64,000 bases of DNA, taken from the NCBI GenBank assembly GCA_963377175.1, contig CAUJNA010001735.1:248001-312000 (forward strand), given 5' to 3'. Positions 29,601 to 39,380 of the stretch are shown here, piece by piece (the stretch's first letter is position 1; the number at the start of each line of letters is the position of its first letter). The position numbers were made by a program, and so were the translations under genes. Source of the stretch: Effrenium voratum (lineage: Eukaryota > Sar > Dinophyceae > Suessiales > Symbiodiniaceae). Below the pieces are notes generated by a model that searched no databases, was not told the DNA's origin, and was given only the letters and a program-made list of their open reading frames with translations.

Positions 29601-30446
29601 TGCAGTGGTTGCAGTGGTGGTGGGAGCTGGCTTTGGCTTTGCCTACTTGGCGCCTGTGCGGCCCTGGATGCTGGCCTTTCCCGACTTGGGTACGTGTACA
29701 AGCAGATTTCCGAATCCGCTTGGCAGTGTGGGGTTCTCAATGGCATGGTGAAGTTTGTGCAGATGCTTGGCGCCCTGGGCATTGTGCTGAAGGGCATCGT
29801 GTTGTCCAACTGGCAAGCCCCGATGAAGCGAACCATGCAGACCCGGCTCAATGCCGTGGATGCTTTGCTGACTATGGCTGTGGTATGTGTCACTGGTGAA
29901 CACCCGTCCCACCAGGCCTGTTCAGATGGTTGGGCGGCATGCCCCTCCGTCAGCTGGCGAACTCGTCGCCCGCCGTGTGCCAAAAGGGTTCCCTTTTTTT
30001 CCAGGGTCACTGAACAACTGAGATATATTAAGAGACCGGGTGTTGCTCTCCGAAAGTGAGAATTCCACACTGAACCTGAAACCCATGACCCCTGTCTTTT
30101 GGGAATGACAAGATGTTTTTTTGAAAGAGTCATGGAGGCTCTAGGTGTGCCATTGTTGTTAGGGGCCAACACAATGTAGTTTGGCCACAAACAAAGGGTA
30201 CCCTCCAAAAGATGGATGAGCCAGCCAATTGTTTTCTAGTTCCCCAAGGGTCAAGACGCTTCCACTCTTAAGGACTCTGGAATGCAGGCCACCCCTGTCC
30301 TTCAAGAGGCGTTTACCGTGTTGGAAGGTCTGGTGCAATGTTGGGGGAAGATTACACGGGACCCCCAGTGGAAAGGACAAATTTGCAATGGCACGTGCGT
30401 ATGGCATAGCTTTTTGGGACGGCTTCAGCAATTGACACTCTTGACG
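29601..30446 (+). CDS. Two-exon gene fragment, unknown product
   Basis: Exon 29601-29882 (94 codons) follows CTCGCCTAGCAG and ends before GTATGT. It contains a hydrophobic segment (WLWLCLLGACAALDAG) and YVYKQISESAWQCGVLNGMV. Exon 30273-30446 (58 codons) follows CCACTCTTAAG and ends before GTATCG; it has GLVQCWGKITRDP and CNGTC. Both are phase 0 to phase 0, so they join without frame change into 152 codons. A family K element lies in the 390-nt intron. Possibly membrane-associated; no family recognised. Confidence 0.65.
29914..30021 (+). mobile_element. Family K element, copy 2, within an intron
   Basis: Starts CCTGTTCAGATGG, interior CAAAAGGGTTCCC, end CCAGGGTCACTGAACAACTG. It occupies only part of the intron 29883-30272. 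Confidence 0.7.
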
Positions 30447-31081
30447 GTATCGTACTGGGTTTGTTTCCAGTTTAGAAGAGTTGCTTTGCAACTTGGTATA
30501 GTGTAGTTGTAGCAGACATGCAACTTGAACAGCGCCCAGTCACCATTTCAGAAGGCGGTTTGCTCCTTTGCTTGAATCCCGGGGAATGTTTGAGCTTAGC
30601 ATTTGGGTACAGTGAGAAGTAACTATTCTCTGGGGTAGACTTAGGATACATTTTACATTTCACCAGTGACTCAAAGAGAAGCAAACAATAAAATCATACA
30701 TTTTATAACAGGTTGCCTAATTTTAATTATATATGGTTTGAGGGCCCTGGTTGTTGATTTGGATTTGTCTAAACCGGGGAGGCCCATTTTATACCTGCTT
30801 GCCTAAGTCTACAAAAAGGTCTAGGGGTAGTTCAAATTCCCCAACGCAAGGAGTGGGATTGGGAACTGCTCAGCCGAGCTGAAGGTGCGGAAAAATTATC
30901 CCATGGTTGCACTTTGGCGCTTAACACTGGGGGTAACATGTGGTAGTATCTTCTATCTCTTTGCGAAGATGATGGTGGAGCAGATGAATTTGGGGTTAAA
31001 GGATGATGGTGGAGCAGATCTTTTTGGCTGAGGGTTGAACGTTGACAAACATTTTGACGCACATCAGTCCCTTGGCCTCAG
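30447..31081. other. Intronic or intergenic, no feature
   Basis: AT-richer sequence with a tandem GATGATGGTGGAGCAGAT duplicate at about 30967 and 31002. No exon seen. Confidence 0.4.
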
Positions 31082-31150
31082 GCTGATCCGCGCACGGCAG
31101 CTGCATCCATCGGAGTATCTCGACCGATTGGGACGCGACCAAATCGAAGG
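31082..31150 (+). CDS. Candidate short exon
   Basis: After CCCTTGGCCTCAG, 69 nt to GTAAAG. Two frames are open; LIRARQLHPSEYLDRLGRDQ looks more protein-like, but the phase-0 frame would match the exon at 30273-30446. Confidence 0.4.
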
Positions 31151-31458
31151 GTAAAGGCTTGCGACTACTGCCCGGGCCTTCAAAAGGGAGCTATTTGAGG
31201 GCCCTGGGGTGTTTCCAAGAGGGATTGGTCCGGGTTCAGGAGCGTTTGGGTGGTTGATTTTCCAGGGACTAGGATGATTAAGCAATAATGAAGCAAGAGT
31301 GACCTGATCTGTAAGGTTTGCGGGCCTAACTCGTGTCGCGTGTGTTTGCATGGCCGATTGGCTCAGTCAGGTCACAGGTCGCAGGGTCCCCTTGACAGGC
31401 AATGTTTGCAGGATGTAGGTTGAGTTCCCAGAATACTTGCATGCCCTATTGATCCCCG

Positions 31459-31555
31459 CCTCATACCCCGCAACATGCCGCTGGCAATGACACCGACAGT
31501 CGTGCTTTCTGCCGAGGATGGGCGCGGACAGCGAAGGCGGCGCCAGCTGTGCAGG
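31459..31555 (+). CDS. Candidate short exon
   Basis: Reads MPLAMTPTVVLSAEDGRGQ, RRRRQLCR and ends at a GTGAG donor. The 5-prime boundary is unclear. Confidence 0.4.
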
Positions 31556-31703
31556 GTGAGCTTTTTGTTTTGTCTGCAATCGGGCGATGCATTTTGCAGC
31601 AAGCAAATTTCTCGGAGTCAGGTTCAGGCAAGTTCTCAACACAGCGGATTTGTCCTTTAGAATTCGATCAGACCTCCAGGTTTGGGGGAGCCGTAGCCAT
31701 TAG

Positions 31704-31805
31704 CTTCCGTTGCTGCAATGAATATGGTTTACTTTCCCTTGGTTTTAAAGGGATTTCTCTTACTGCTGGACACATTTTTTTCCATGGGCCTTAAGCAAAT
31801 GGAAG
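31704..31805 (+). mobile_element. Family D element, copy 3
   Basis: CTTCCGTTGCTGC, TTGGTTTTAAAGGGA, CTTAAGCAAATGGAAG. Confidence 0.75.
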
Positions 31806-32334
31806 TTCTCGGCTGACCATCCCTTGGGCCCACAACCTTAATGCGTCGATCAGGTCAGAGGGACGAGGCGGGGATTTTCCACGCAGCTTCCGCGTCGGAG
31901 ATGTCCAATTTGAGGGAGCTCTGTTTTTCAGCAGAACCGTTGAACGGCGTCCCATAGCCAAAACCGGGTTCCAAACCCGTCCAAAGAACAATGTGTGTCG
32001 CATCCGGAAGGAACCTATTTGTGAAAAGGAGTCCCACAATTTGTGGTTGTTGCTGAAAGCGAAGCCAAAAATAAACTAGTCATTTCTACCGGCACCACCG
32101 ACTGCTTTCTGGCAGCCCTTGCATGCTGTCTTGGACATGAGAAGAACATGCAGTCGCTGTCGGCTGCTGGTATAAAGGGCTTTCTGCCGGTATAAGCAGA
32201 GGGTCGGAGTCTCCTGTTTCTGCCTTTGTCGAAGTCATGGTTGCCTACGTCCCCAACTGATGAATAGTGAGGAGAGTCCACCATCCAGCAGTGCCTCAGG
32301 AGGCCTTGTTTTTTTTGTTGGTGAAGCGTGACCT
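31806..32334. other. No firm gene
   Basis: A short + frame at about 31860-31960 (ASASEMSNLRELCFSAEP) is suggestive but ends at TAG without clear splice sites. Confidence 0.35.
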
Positions 32335-32682
32335 TTGGGCCTTTGGTCGAGGTTTTGGATATCAGGAATCATATTGGGTGGGACCAATATAGTATGTTCC
32401 CTTGCGCAGGATAATCTACTTATTGCCTCAGATTTTCAGCAATTGAGTTGCCGTCTTTCTCATTCGACTGGCCGCCGAGAGCGCTCTCCGGGTGCTGGTA
32501 CCCGCACCAGGTGGTTGGACCGTTTTGGTTGCCTCAAGGCACATGTTGAGGTCCCTCCGCCAATCATGGACTTCTTTTTTCTTCCTCTGTTCGTGGCTTC
32601 TCCAAGAAAATCGTCTTTCCACACTCGATCGGCAGCTTCCGTGATTGGAGGGGTTGATTCCAGCCATAGTTCTTCTCAAAAC
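32335..32682 (+). CDS. Possible coding fragment
   Basis: Open frame with basic middle part (HSTGRRERSPGAGTRTRWLD) running into a family H remnant. Confidence 0.3.
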
Positions 32683-32759
32683 CAGCTGTTTCTCCTGGGT
32701 TTAGTGTTTTCTGAAAAGCTTCGGATCCCTGCAAAGAGTGAATGGAAGCTTCCCCTAGA
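32683..32759 (+). mobile_element. Family H element, 3-prime half
   Basis: CTGAAAAGCTTCGGATCCCTG to TTCCCCTAGA. The left half is missing. Confidence 0.6.
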
Positions 32760-33117
32760 ACTGCTGGAGGGAGGGTACCAAGATTAGGGTGTTGGATGTT
32801 CTTTGAAGTCAGTTAGCACTTCTGGCCATCTCTTTCGAGGCACTGCGGCACTCACCCGCCTGTTTTTTTTTGTGCGACCTCCATGACAGAGCTTCCCTTT
32901 CTATGCTTGTGTTTTGCTCTAAGAGGGAATTGTTGTACACACCATACATTTGTCTTTGTATGGTCGCTATATCTATGATATTAATTATCTATGTGTATTT
33001 CCATATGTCTATCACACTTCATCCACGTATATTTTGTCGCTGTCCCTTTAAATCCACAAAAAAAAGTACCCTCAAAAACAAGTTCACCCATCAACTTTTC
33101 GAGGAGACTTCCAGTGA

Positions 33118-33378
33118 ACCCATGGGCAATCTGTTTTTGGGGCTCGCCAGGTTGCGCTGGAAGACCTGCTATGCCTGCCACAAATCGGGAGCTGCGTGCA
33201 GAGCGATGCGGAGGCACGAGCCAAGATGCGGCGGGTGTTCAGACCCAGGCCCAAGGAAAAATGGGTCACTCAGCTTGCATTTGCTGAAGAATACGTTTGA
33301 TTTTCCCCTGTTGGTTTTACAGGGAATCGATAGTATAATATGTATTTTTAAGTCAGATTAGTCACAATAAAAGCTCAG
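33118..33378 (+). CDS. Exon interrupted by a family D introner
   Basis: Left part 33118-33273 reads GARQVALEDLLCLPQIGS, SDAEARAKMRRVFRPRPKEK and meets the D element after WVTQ in phase 0. Removing D4 and one TCAG continues ISHNKSS to a GTAATT donor. Highly charged; no family recognised. Confidence 0.6.
33274..33352 (+). mobile_element. Family D introner, copy 4
   Basis: CTTGCATTTGCTGAAG to a shortened right end TTTTTAAG. TCAG on both sides (33270-33273 and 33353-33356). Confidence 0.7.
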
Positions 33379-33461
33379 GTAATTGGAGGGCAAGGGACAA
33401 TCACCTTTCCATAGCCATCCGTGTACCAGATTCAACTGCTTTTGTTGGATGCTTCCCATTT

Positions 33462-33552
33462 GTGCAGTGTCAACCTGTGTCCCTTGTTTGGCGGCTACCC
33501 CGGTCCCCAATAAGGGTTCCCGTTTTCTACCAGGGTCACTCAACAACTGGGG
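33462..33552 (+). mobile_element. Family K element, copy 3
   Basis: GTGCAGTGTCAACC, GGCGGCTACCCC, CAGGGTCACTCAACAACTG. Confidence 0.65.
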
Positions 33553-33781
33553 CCAATTTCTTTGAGGGTACCTTTTCTTGGTGGCTTTAAAGGGAAACCA
33601 ACTGGAAAAGCACATTTCTGGGCCCCTCGAAAAGACACCCATTTTTCGCCGTGTAGAAGTTGTTAAGTGTCCTTTCCCTTGGGAAACCATGATGGCCCTC
33701 TTTCGGCAACTTGGGTTTCTCTAAAATGCTGAATTCACACAAATGGCTGGTTGGCTGGTTTCCCTCTTATCTGGGTGGGGC

Positions 33782-33862
33782 AAAATATGGTTTAAACACC
33801 ACCTTTACAAGGGAAGAAACATCATAACCAGTGGTTCAAACATGTTTAAACCAATGGGTGGC
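33782..33862 (+). mobile_element. Family P element, copy 2
   Basis: ATATGGTTTAAACACCACC to AACATGTTTAAACCAATGGG, as at 1384-1465. Confidence 0.6.
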
Positions 33863-33885
33863 CCCACCCTACCTCTTATGTTCGA

Positions 33886-34008
33886 AAGGAGAATCGCACG
33901 TAGCGTGCATCACATGCGACGCTGGCAGGAGGCAGAGGGCACGATACTCTTGCGCCACCCTCCGTGCCACGCGTTGCTCAAGGCCCAGAGTGAGAAGGCG
34001 AGCTGATT
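33886..34008 (+). CDS. Candidate terminal exon
   Basis: Reads RIARSVHHMRRWQEAEGTIL, LRHPPCHALLKAQSEKAS and ends at TGA. Bounded upstream by a P element and downstream by family A. Confidence 0.4.
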
Positions 34009-34041
34009 GCGAGTGATCCAGTGAGCCACAATTGGCACCTG

Positions 34042-34159
34042 CATGGTTGTTGTTGGGAAACATTGGACACATTTTTGCTTGTTGTGGCTTTTCGTGGTGG
34101 AAATCCAACCACTTGACTGCTGCAATTTAAGTTTTGCTCCCCTTCCAACGTCAACCAAG
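34042..34159 (+). mobile_element. Family A element, copy 4
   Basis: CATGGTTGTTGTTGGG to CAACGTCAACCAAG with CCTG on both sides (34038-34041 and 34160-34163). Confidence 0.85.
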
Positions 34160-34360
34160 CCTGGGGGCTTACATTACTTTCTGTAGGTTTTAGAGGAAAA
34201 AGGATTCGTTAACTCCCTGTGTTCTTCTTGAATGCCTTGCCGCCTTGGCATTGCGTGACTCTTGCCGCACCCTAGCAACGCTTCAGCTTCTCTCCAGCTG
34301 CTCTTTTGGCACATGTCCACCGACATGAGGCTAGGGATTAGAAGGGTCTTGACACTTTGC

Positions 34361-34481
34361 TTGGTGGCTCCCAGCCATCCGGTTCCTTAGCTTTTAGCCT
34401 TTTAGTGTTTAGTGGTAGTTTCCATTTATCCCACTAAAAGTTAGTCACTTTTAGCAGGGGATCCGAAAACGGGCAGCCTAG
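34361..34481 (+). mobile_element. Family E element, copy 4, supplying an acceptor
   Basis: TTGGTGGCTCCCAGCC to ACGGGCAGCCTAG. The terminal AG borders a strong coding frame. Confidence 0.8.
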
Positions 34482-34623
34482 TTTGATGATACCAGCGGAC
34501 CAGGTGACGATCCTCCGTGTTTCGGACATTGTTTCTGTACGTGGACTGGCACGGCCTGTGGTACTACCTGCTTCAGAGATGCCTCCCGGCGCGAGGGCTG
34601 CAGTTTCCTCGTTTTTGCCTTGA
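34482..34623 (+). CDS. Terminal exon after a family E element
   Basis: Reads LMIPADQVTILRVSDIVSVR, GLARPVVLPASEMPPGARAA and ends at TGA 34621. A 66-codon minus frame (KLEQWERELKAKTRKLQ) also looks protein-like over the same bases; the E orientation and flush acceptor favour +. Confidence 0.5.
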
Positions 34624-34944
34624 GTTCGCGTTCCCATTGTTCCAGTTTCTGAAGCAGGGTCATTTGGGTATGGGTCACAGATCATCCAGGGCACCGCAAA
34701 TGTTCGTCCTTTCTTCGAAAGTTTCCAGGGCAAATTCCATTTTGGGGGTTAACCCTATTTTTGACCCACAACCGCTTGCGCAGATGGGAAGACCAAGTTC
34801 AGGTGCATACCTACTTCGAGCCAAAGGCTGCCCGAGGCAGGTGCACTGGTGCGCGGCGTTGTGACACCTGGCGACAAAGCATGGGTGGCTCCTCCTTTTC
34901 TAGGAATGGGACCCCCAAAATGGCTGGGTGTTCCTTTTAGTTGT

Positions 34945-35017
34945 CCCTGAAGCCTCAAACTACCATAAGTTTGGGGCACTACCCCCCCAAAAGAGAGGGT
35001 AGTTTGAGGGTTTAGGT
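34945..35017 (-). mobile_element. Family G element, inverted
   Basis: Ends CTCAAACTACC and GGTAGTTTGAGGGTTTAGGT; interior TTGGGGCACTACCCC is reversed relative to the copies at 15591 and 25183. Confidence 0.65.
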
Positions 35018-35231
35018 CCTCTAAACGCACTAAACATTGGGTACCTTCCAAAAAGAGAACATACCGGAATGCTTCCTCTTCGATTGGGTTTGACTTTTTG
35101 GAGATTGTTCGGCTATGTGTTGCAGATCCCGCCGGTTCGGAAGGTTCGGATTCCTTTTTTGGGCACACCGTCGCTTTGGGCTTTTATAGTTCTGCTCACT
35201 GGGGGCAGCTCATTCGGTTTTGAACCCTAAC

Positions 35232-35354
35232 CATGGTTGTTGTTGGGAAACATTGGACACATTTTTGCAAATTGTGGTTTCGTGGTGGAAATCCAACCAC
35301 TTGAGTGCTCAAATTTGAGAATTTTTGCTCCCCTAACCCTCCCCGCCAAGCAAG
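35232..35354 (+). mobile_element. Family A element, copy 5
   Basis: CATGGTTGTTGTTGGG, AATCCAACCACTTGAGTGC; the right end is altered to CCGCCAAGCAAG. Confidence 0.75.
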
Positions 35355-35423
35355 TCAGTCGTGCTTGACCTGGACCTAACGCTGGCCTTCCGACGGTCTG
35401 GGAAAAAATGGGGATCTATTTGA
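35355..35423 (+). CDS. Short terminal exon after a family A element
   Basis: Phase 0 directly after CAAG: SVVLDLDLTLAFRRSGKKWG, then TGA at 35421. The next frame (35408-35671) overlaps its end. Confidence 0.45.
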   Translation, partial: SVVLDLDLTLAFRRSGKKWGSI

Positions 35424-35671
35424 GCCCGGATTCCACAGGCCTCCCGTTTCTTGGTCAAGGCTTGACCCGCGAGAGGGGGAAACACAATTTTCCGCGCATT
35501 TGGAGTGCGTCCACACATGCACGCATCCGGATGGTTCGGTGGGACATATGGGCTGACTTCTGCAAAAAAGAGGCTGATGGCGATTGCCATGGATGGAAAC
35601 GCAGATCAAGCGGCAACTGGTTGCTCTTTTCAGTTGACCTTTATGCTTTAAAGCTTTGGTTTTTCTTTTGA
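35408..35671 (+). CDS. Possible coding fragment
   Basis: 87-codon frame, basic and Trp-rich (RIRMVRWDIWADFCKKEADG). Overlaps the preceding candidate in another frame, so at most one is right in the overlap. Confidence 0.35.
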   Translation: MGIYLSPDSTGLPFLGQGLTRERGKHNFPRIWSASTHARIRMVRWDIWADFCKKEADGDCHGWKRRSSGNWLLFSVDLYALKLWFFF

Positions 35672-35886
35672 CTTCGAGCTCTGTTCGGACAAGTGTGCTT
35701 GTTCCGAATGTTACTAGAAAACGGATCAACTGGCCGGGGAGTTTGAAAACCGTGGTGAAGCTGCGTGCTCAGGACTGGATTCTCATGCCTGCAGCTGCCT
35801 GACGGCACCTTCTCGAATGGGCTGCGCGGACGGCATTGGGAAAGCTGGACTGCAGCGGGTGCAAAGCTGACCATCTCAGCTTCCCT

Positions 35887-35976
35887 CTGATTGGTAGTTT
35901 GGTGGTTTGGTTAGGGATGGTTTCTCATTTACCCTCTACAAGACCCAGAGGTTCAAATCCCCAAACGACCAATCAG
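35887..35976 (+). pseudogene. tRNA-like element with terminal inverted repeats
   Basis: CTGATTGGTAGTTTGG and CCAAACGACCAATCAG are a 16-bp inverted repeat with one mismatch. Inside are an A-box-like TGGTTTGGTTAGGG and a B-box GGTTCAAATCC. Acceptor pairing GGTAGTT with AACGACC is 6 of 7. The anticodon arm does not fold well, so this is tRNA-derived or a tRNA pseudogene. Confidence 0.45.
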
Positions 35977-36384
35977 ATCCAAACAGCCCTGAAGGGATAC
36001 CTCAACATTTGCACTGCAATCGCGGGGCCTAGGAGACAGCTCCCAAGGCCCAGGGAGACAGAATCGTTCCAGTTTCAACATGGGGATGCATTTCCTTCTG
36101 GGGGACCTTTTTGTGACCCACGTGAAAGTGAAACAGAAAGGTGAGAACAGGGGGAACTCAGGTTGCAGCTTGGGTGTGTCTTGTTTTTTTTTCATGTTTT
36201 TTTCACTGGGTGGATTAAAAGAGAAACTATACGCGGAAACCATCCATTTGGGGCTTCCCACGTCGCAGGAGACAACCTCAAGGCTACTGGACTATTCCGT
36301 TGCAAACCAAATCAATAGACTCTAGCGGGACTCCAACGATTTGCTAGGCTTGACTTTGGAATTCGGAGAAAGTTGCCTCAAAAT
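35977..36384. other. No firm gene
   Basis: An 81-codon + frame at 36080-36325 includes a TTTT-rich stretch and is not convincing. Confidence 0.35.
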
Positions 36385-36507
36385 CTCGGGGTTCATTCCC
36401 CATTCTTTTCAGCCATTTTTTTTTACCTGCCATTTCCCAGGGTTTTTGGTGGTTTTCTAGGAAGATTCGGATCCCTGGAAAGAATGGAAATGGAAGTTAC
36501 CCCTAGA
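36385..36507 (+). mobile_element. Family H element, copy 5
   Basis: TCGGGGTTCATTCCCCATTC to GGATCCCTGGAAAGAATGG and ACCCCTAGA. Confidence 0.75.
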
Positions 36508-36679
36508 TCAACATCTGGAGGCAGATTGCCAGGAGCTCAATAGGACACTTCGAGCTTTGGCGCATGCCCAAATTTGCCGGCTGACGGGTCGTCACGAAGG
36601 CAACTCGCCAACTCTTCTGGAAATGTTTCCTGAGTTTTAGATCCCGCTCCCTTCAAGGAACCTTCACCTTTGTTTCCAG

Positions 36680-36958
36680 AATAGATCCATTCGGAATCAG
36701 GTGTCCTTTCTTGGTCTCATTCCTGATTTAGCCGCGGCCGTTGCAGCCGCACGAGCCAAGCGCGAATCGAGCTTGATCAAAATACAAGTATTGGGTCTTG
36801 TTGTTTGGGCAATTTCAATATCAAGGCGGACAAAGACAAGATCAAGGATTGCAGTTGAAGGTCTAACTGGGTCGTTTTGGCGAATTCTCTCAGTCGACAT
36901 GCTTCGGAAGCATCTCGGTGGACTTTGCCTTGATTTGCTGACTGACATGCAAACCATA
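36680..36958 (+). CDS. Exon ending at a family C element
   Basis: Starts after CACCTTTGTTTCCAG and runs 93 codons: VSFLGLIPDLAAAVAAARAK, then RRTKTRSRIAVEGLTG, SVDMLRKHLGGLCLDLLTD. It is cut by C4 at 36959. Splicing C4 from its internal GT to its terminal CACAG would continue in frame for about 14 codons to TAA. Confidence 0.6.
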
Positions 36959-37094
36959 CTGTGGATGGTTGCGAAATCCATTTCGCACCACCGTTGAGAA
37001 ACCCTATATGATTCCCCAACGTAAACACCAACCGCGGTTATGGTTTCAACCATGGTTTCTTTGGTGGTGCGAAATTGATTTCGCCCATCCACAG
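36959..37094 (-). mobile_element. Family C element, inverted, interrupting an exon
   Basis: CTGTGGATGGTTGCGAAATC to TTTCGCCCATCCACAG. The interior is reversed relative to 17352. The right-hand TA is changed to AA. Confidence 0.75.
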
Positions 37095-37369
37095 AACCAC
37101 GACCACACGAAACTCTCCAAAGATCCATGGGTAACTAGTGAAGGTTAAGGGACAGTCCCTTTCAACAACACATGCGGATATCCGCGTTGCTAGCTGGTTA
37201 CATGGTTTTGGGTTCCCCATGCTCCTCTCCCAGGTTCCATTCGGACGGACGGCACTTGAGGTTTTGGACCACGTCGGGGGCTGGTTGGAACTTCAAAGTC
37301 ACAAGTTGGTATCACGAATGTTCGATTCATTTTCCACGCGGCGAAAGCACATAGAATAGGAAGCCCCTA

Positions 37370-37569
37370 GAATAGGAAGCCCCTGCCCTTCACAGGCCTT
37401 CTGCTCCTTTCATGGTTGTTGTTGGGAAACATTTGACACATTTTTGCCTATTGTGGTTTTGGTTGAAATCCAATTACTTAACTGCTAAAATATATTGTTT
37501 TGCTCCCCAAACCCAACGTCAAGCGAGGAATAGGAAGCCCCTGCCCCCTTTCACAGGCCTTCTGCCCCT
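37370..37569 (+). repeat. 41-bp direct repeat flanking a family A element
   Basis: GAATAGGAAGCCCCTGCCC...CACAGGCCTTCTGC is present at 37370-37410 and 37528-37569. A partial third copy starts at 37354. Confidence 0.8.
37411..37527 (+). mobile_element. Family A element, copy 6
   Basis: CATGGTTGTTGTTGGG to CCCAACGTCAAGCGAG, lying exactly between two 41-bp direct repeats. Confidence 0.8.
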
Positions 37570-37712
37570 TTCGGAGACCTTCACAAGTACGGCCGGAAGG
37601 GGACGATTCCTATTTGGGTCAAGATTAGTCAAGAGGATTGGGTACCCTCCCTTCCACGAACAGACCCGGAAGTTCATTCCTCTTATTGGGACCCCCTGTG
37701 AGGTGCCATGTT

Positions 37713-37879
37713 CGTCGGAGTGAGGGTACCTACTGTGGATGGACCAAATCCTGCACCACCTAAGAACCCTGGCATGATGATTACCCTGCAAATACCCACC
37801 AACGTTCTGGTTTCCATGGCTTCTTAGGTGGTGCGAAATGGATTTGGTCCATCCACAGTCGGTACCCTCACTCCGACGT
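37713..37879. repeat. Palindrome enclosing a family C element
   Basis: CGTCGGAGTGAGGGTACC at the left and GGTACCCTCACTCCGACG at the right are perfect 18-bp inverted copies outside the C terminal repeats. Confidence 0.8.
37733..37858 (-). mobile_element. Family C element, inverted
   Basis: CTGTGGATGGACCAAATCC to GGATTTGGTCCATCCACAG; interior reversed (CCCTGCAAATACCCACCAAC). Confidence 0.85.
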
Positions 37880-38251
37880 TGCGATGGCACCTTGCTACTG
37901 TTCATACCCCTCTCCCAAAAGGGGTATACACCCCTTATCATGGTTGTTGTTGGGAAACATTTTACATTGTTGCTCATTGTGGTTTAGTGGGAATCCAACC
38001 ACTTAAGTGCTAAACAATATGTTTTTGCTGCCCAAACCCAACGTCAACCAAGTTATAACGTGGGTAAACCACGGGGTTCCAAGGGCTATGAACAATGCAC
38101 TTCCACCCTTGGGCTTGAGGGTAGCTATCTTTGACCATTTGGAGCACCGAGCTTGAGGCTCCTGATCGCCCTGCGCGAAGGCCAAGGCTTCTGGCCCACG
38201 GAGTCCCACTGGCCGCTAGGCGCCTTGGATACCGAAGACGGGAAGACCTAA
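37859..38251 (+). CDS. Exon split by a family A introner, with one in-frame TGA
   Basis: From the C acceptor CCACAG the frame reads GTLTPTLRWHLATVHTPLPK, GVYTPY. Removing A7 and one TTAT continues NVGKPRGSKGYEQCTSTLGL. In the same frame a TGA falls at 38132-38134, after which a very convincing sequence continues (LRLLIALREGQGFWPTESHW) to TAA at 38251. Options are a premature stop, a selenocysteine codon or a tiny intron. No family recognised. Confidence 0.55.
37939..38052 (+). mobile_element. Family A introner, copy 7
   Basis: CATGGTTGTTGTTGGG to CAACGTCAACCAAG; TTAT on both sides (37935-37938 and 38053-38056). The exon frame continues across it. Confidence 0.85.
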
Positions 38252-38329
38252 ACCATGGGTCTTCCGCTCCGCAAAACCTGGGCTAGAGAGAGATAAGCAC
38301 AGGTCCAAGTTCAGCTCACTTGCCCAAAC

Positions 38330-38449
38330 CATGGTTGTTGTTGGGAAACATTGCAATCATTTTTGCTTATTTGGGTTGAGTGGTTGAAATCGAACCACTT
38401 GAGTGCTATGTTTTCTATTTTTTTGCTCCCCAAACCCAACGTCAACCAG
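38330..38449 (+). mobile_element. Family A element, copy 8
   Basis: CATGGTTGTTGTTGGG to CCCAACGTCAACCAG. Confidence 0.8.
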
Positions 38450-38485
38450 TGCCCTGAATCGACCTGACATTTGAAGATGCCACAA

Positions 38486-38665
38486 GGTGGGAACATCCCA
38501 GCCATCCGCTCCAACTTAGCTTTTTAGATCTGTTTAGCTGTTGTTTGTTTGTTTTTCCGGCTCCACTTAGCCTTTTAGAGCTTTTTAGTTGGCTTAGTGC
38601 TTGGGTGTCCGAATTTAGCCCACCAACAGTTATTCACTTTTAGCAGGGGATCCGAAAATGGACAG
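38486..38665 (+). mobile_element. Family E element, enlarged copy, supplying an acceptor
   Basis: CATCCCAGCCATCCGC..., then a partly duplicated CTTAGCTTTTTAG region, TTCACTTTTAGCAGGGG and GAAAATGGACAG. About 60 bp longer than other E copies. Confidence 0.7.
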
Positions 38666-38839
38666 CCCGGATACGGGTTTGTGTTTTTGGGTGGAGCCCC
38701 TTTCTGGTTGTTTAACAAGAAATCAACAAGGAAATCGTTGCCTGATCTACATGGATTGGGTGGCGTCCAGCTATTTTTTGAGGTAGTAACACCCATCAGA
38801 GACTGGACAGGGGCAAGCACAGGTACTGGCAGTCAATGA
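38666..38839 (+). CDS. Terminal exon after a family E element
   Basis: Phase 0 after AAAATGGACAG, 58 codons to TGA: YGFVFLGGAPFWLFNKKSTR, HGLGGVQLFFEVVTPIRDW. Not recognised. Confidence 0.6.
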   Translation, partial: PGYGFVFLGGAPFWLFNKKSTRKSLPDLHGLGGVQLFFEVVTPIRDWTGASTGTGSQ

Positions 38840-39287
38840 AACCACAGCTAACCGGCCAGAACCCACGGGACAGAACCCTGGATGTGTTGTTCAACATCCA
38901 TCCGCAAGATCCTTGTGGATGGTCGTGGTTTCCCTTGTTGTAGTGTCTCACGGATTCGGATGAGGGTGTCCCGCCCAATTGGCAGCCTGTCTTTGAGCCT
39001 CGTGTTTATGCCAGCAATAGACACGAGCGAAGACTGCCTTCATCTTGGCCTTGATTGGTTTGGATTGGACCGGGCTTGAACCCGGATGCAAGCCCACCAC
39101 CTGAAAAACCACCACCGAACTGAAGCTGATTCCTGGGGTTGAGATAAGCCCACGAGGCCAGCCTTGAGGCTCCAAAGTTCACATGGTCAGGGCTCCGTAC
39201 CGCAGAGGCGGCTCGTCCTTCTGGTTGCAGTACCCCAACAAAATGGCGCCTTTCGGTGTTCCTTCTGGTGTCCCTCTACCAAAAAAT
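38840..39287. other. No supported gene
   Basis: No clear exon. A T-arm-like CCGGGTTCAAGCCCGG lies on the minus strand near 39080, without other tRNA parts. Confidence 0.35.
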
Positions 39288-39380
39288 GTACCTAGACCCT
39301 CAAGCTGGCCTTAAGAAAGGGAATCCACCGCGTCATTTTGGGGCGATGAGCCATTTTTCGGGGTATTGTGCAGGTCCAGG
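39288..39380 (+). mobile_element. Family G element, copy 5
   Basis: GTACCTAGACCCTCAAGC to CAGGTCCAGG, diverged. Confidence 0.55.

Noticed and set aside
31690..31701. CCGTAGCCATT, matching the start of the dinoflagellate spliced leader
   Set aside because: Only 11 bases match and the rest of the leader (TTGGCTCAAG) does not follow; likely chance.
39067..39105. Minus-strand CCGGGTTCAAGCCCGG resembling a tRNA T-arm
   Set aside because: No D-arm, anticodon arm or acceptor stem can be found around it.
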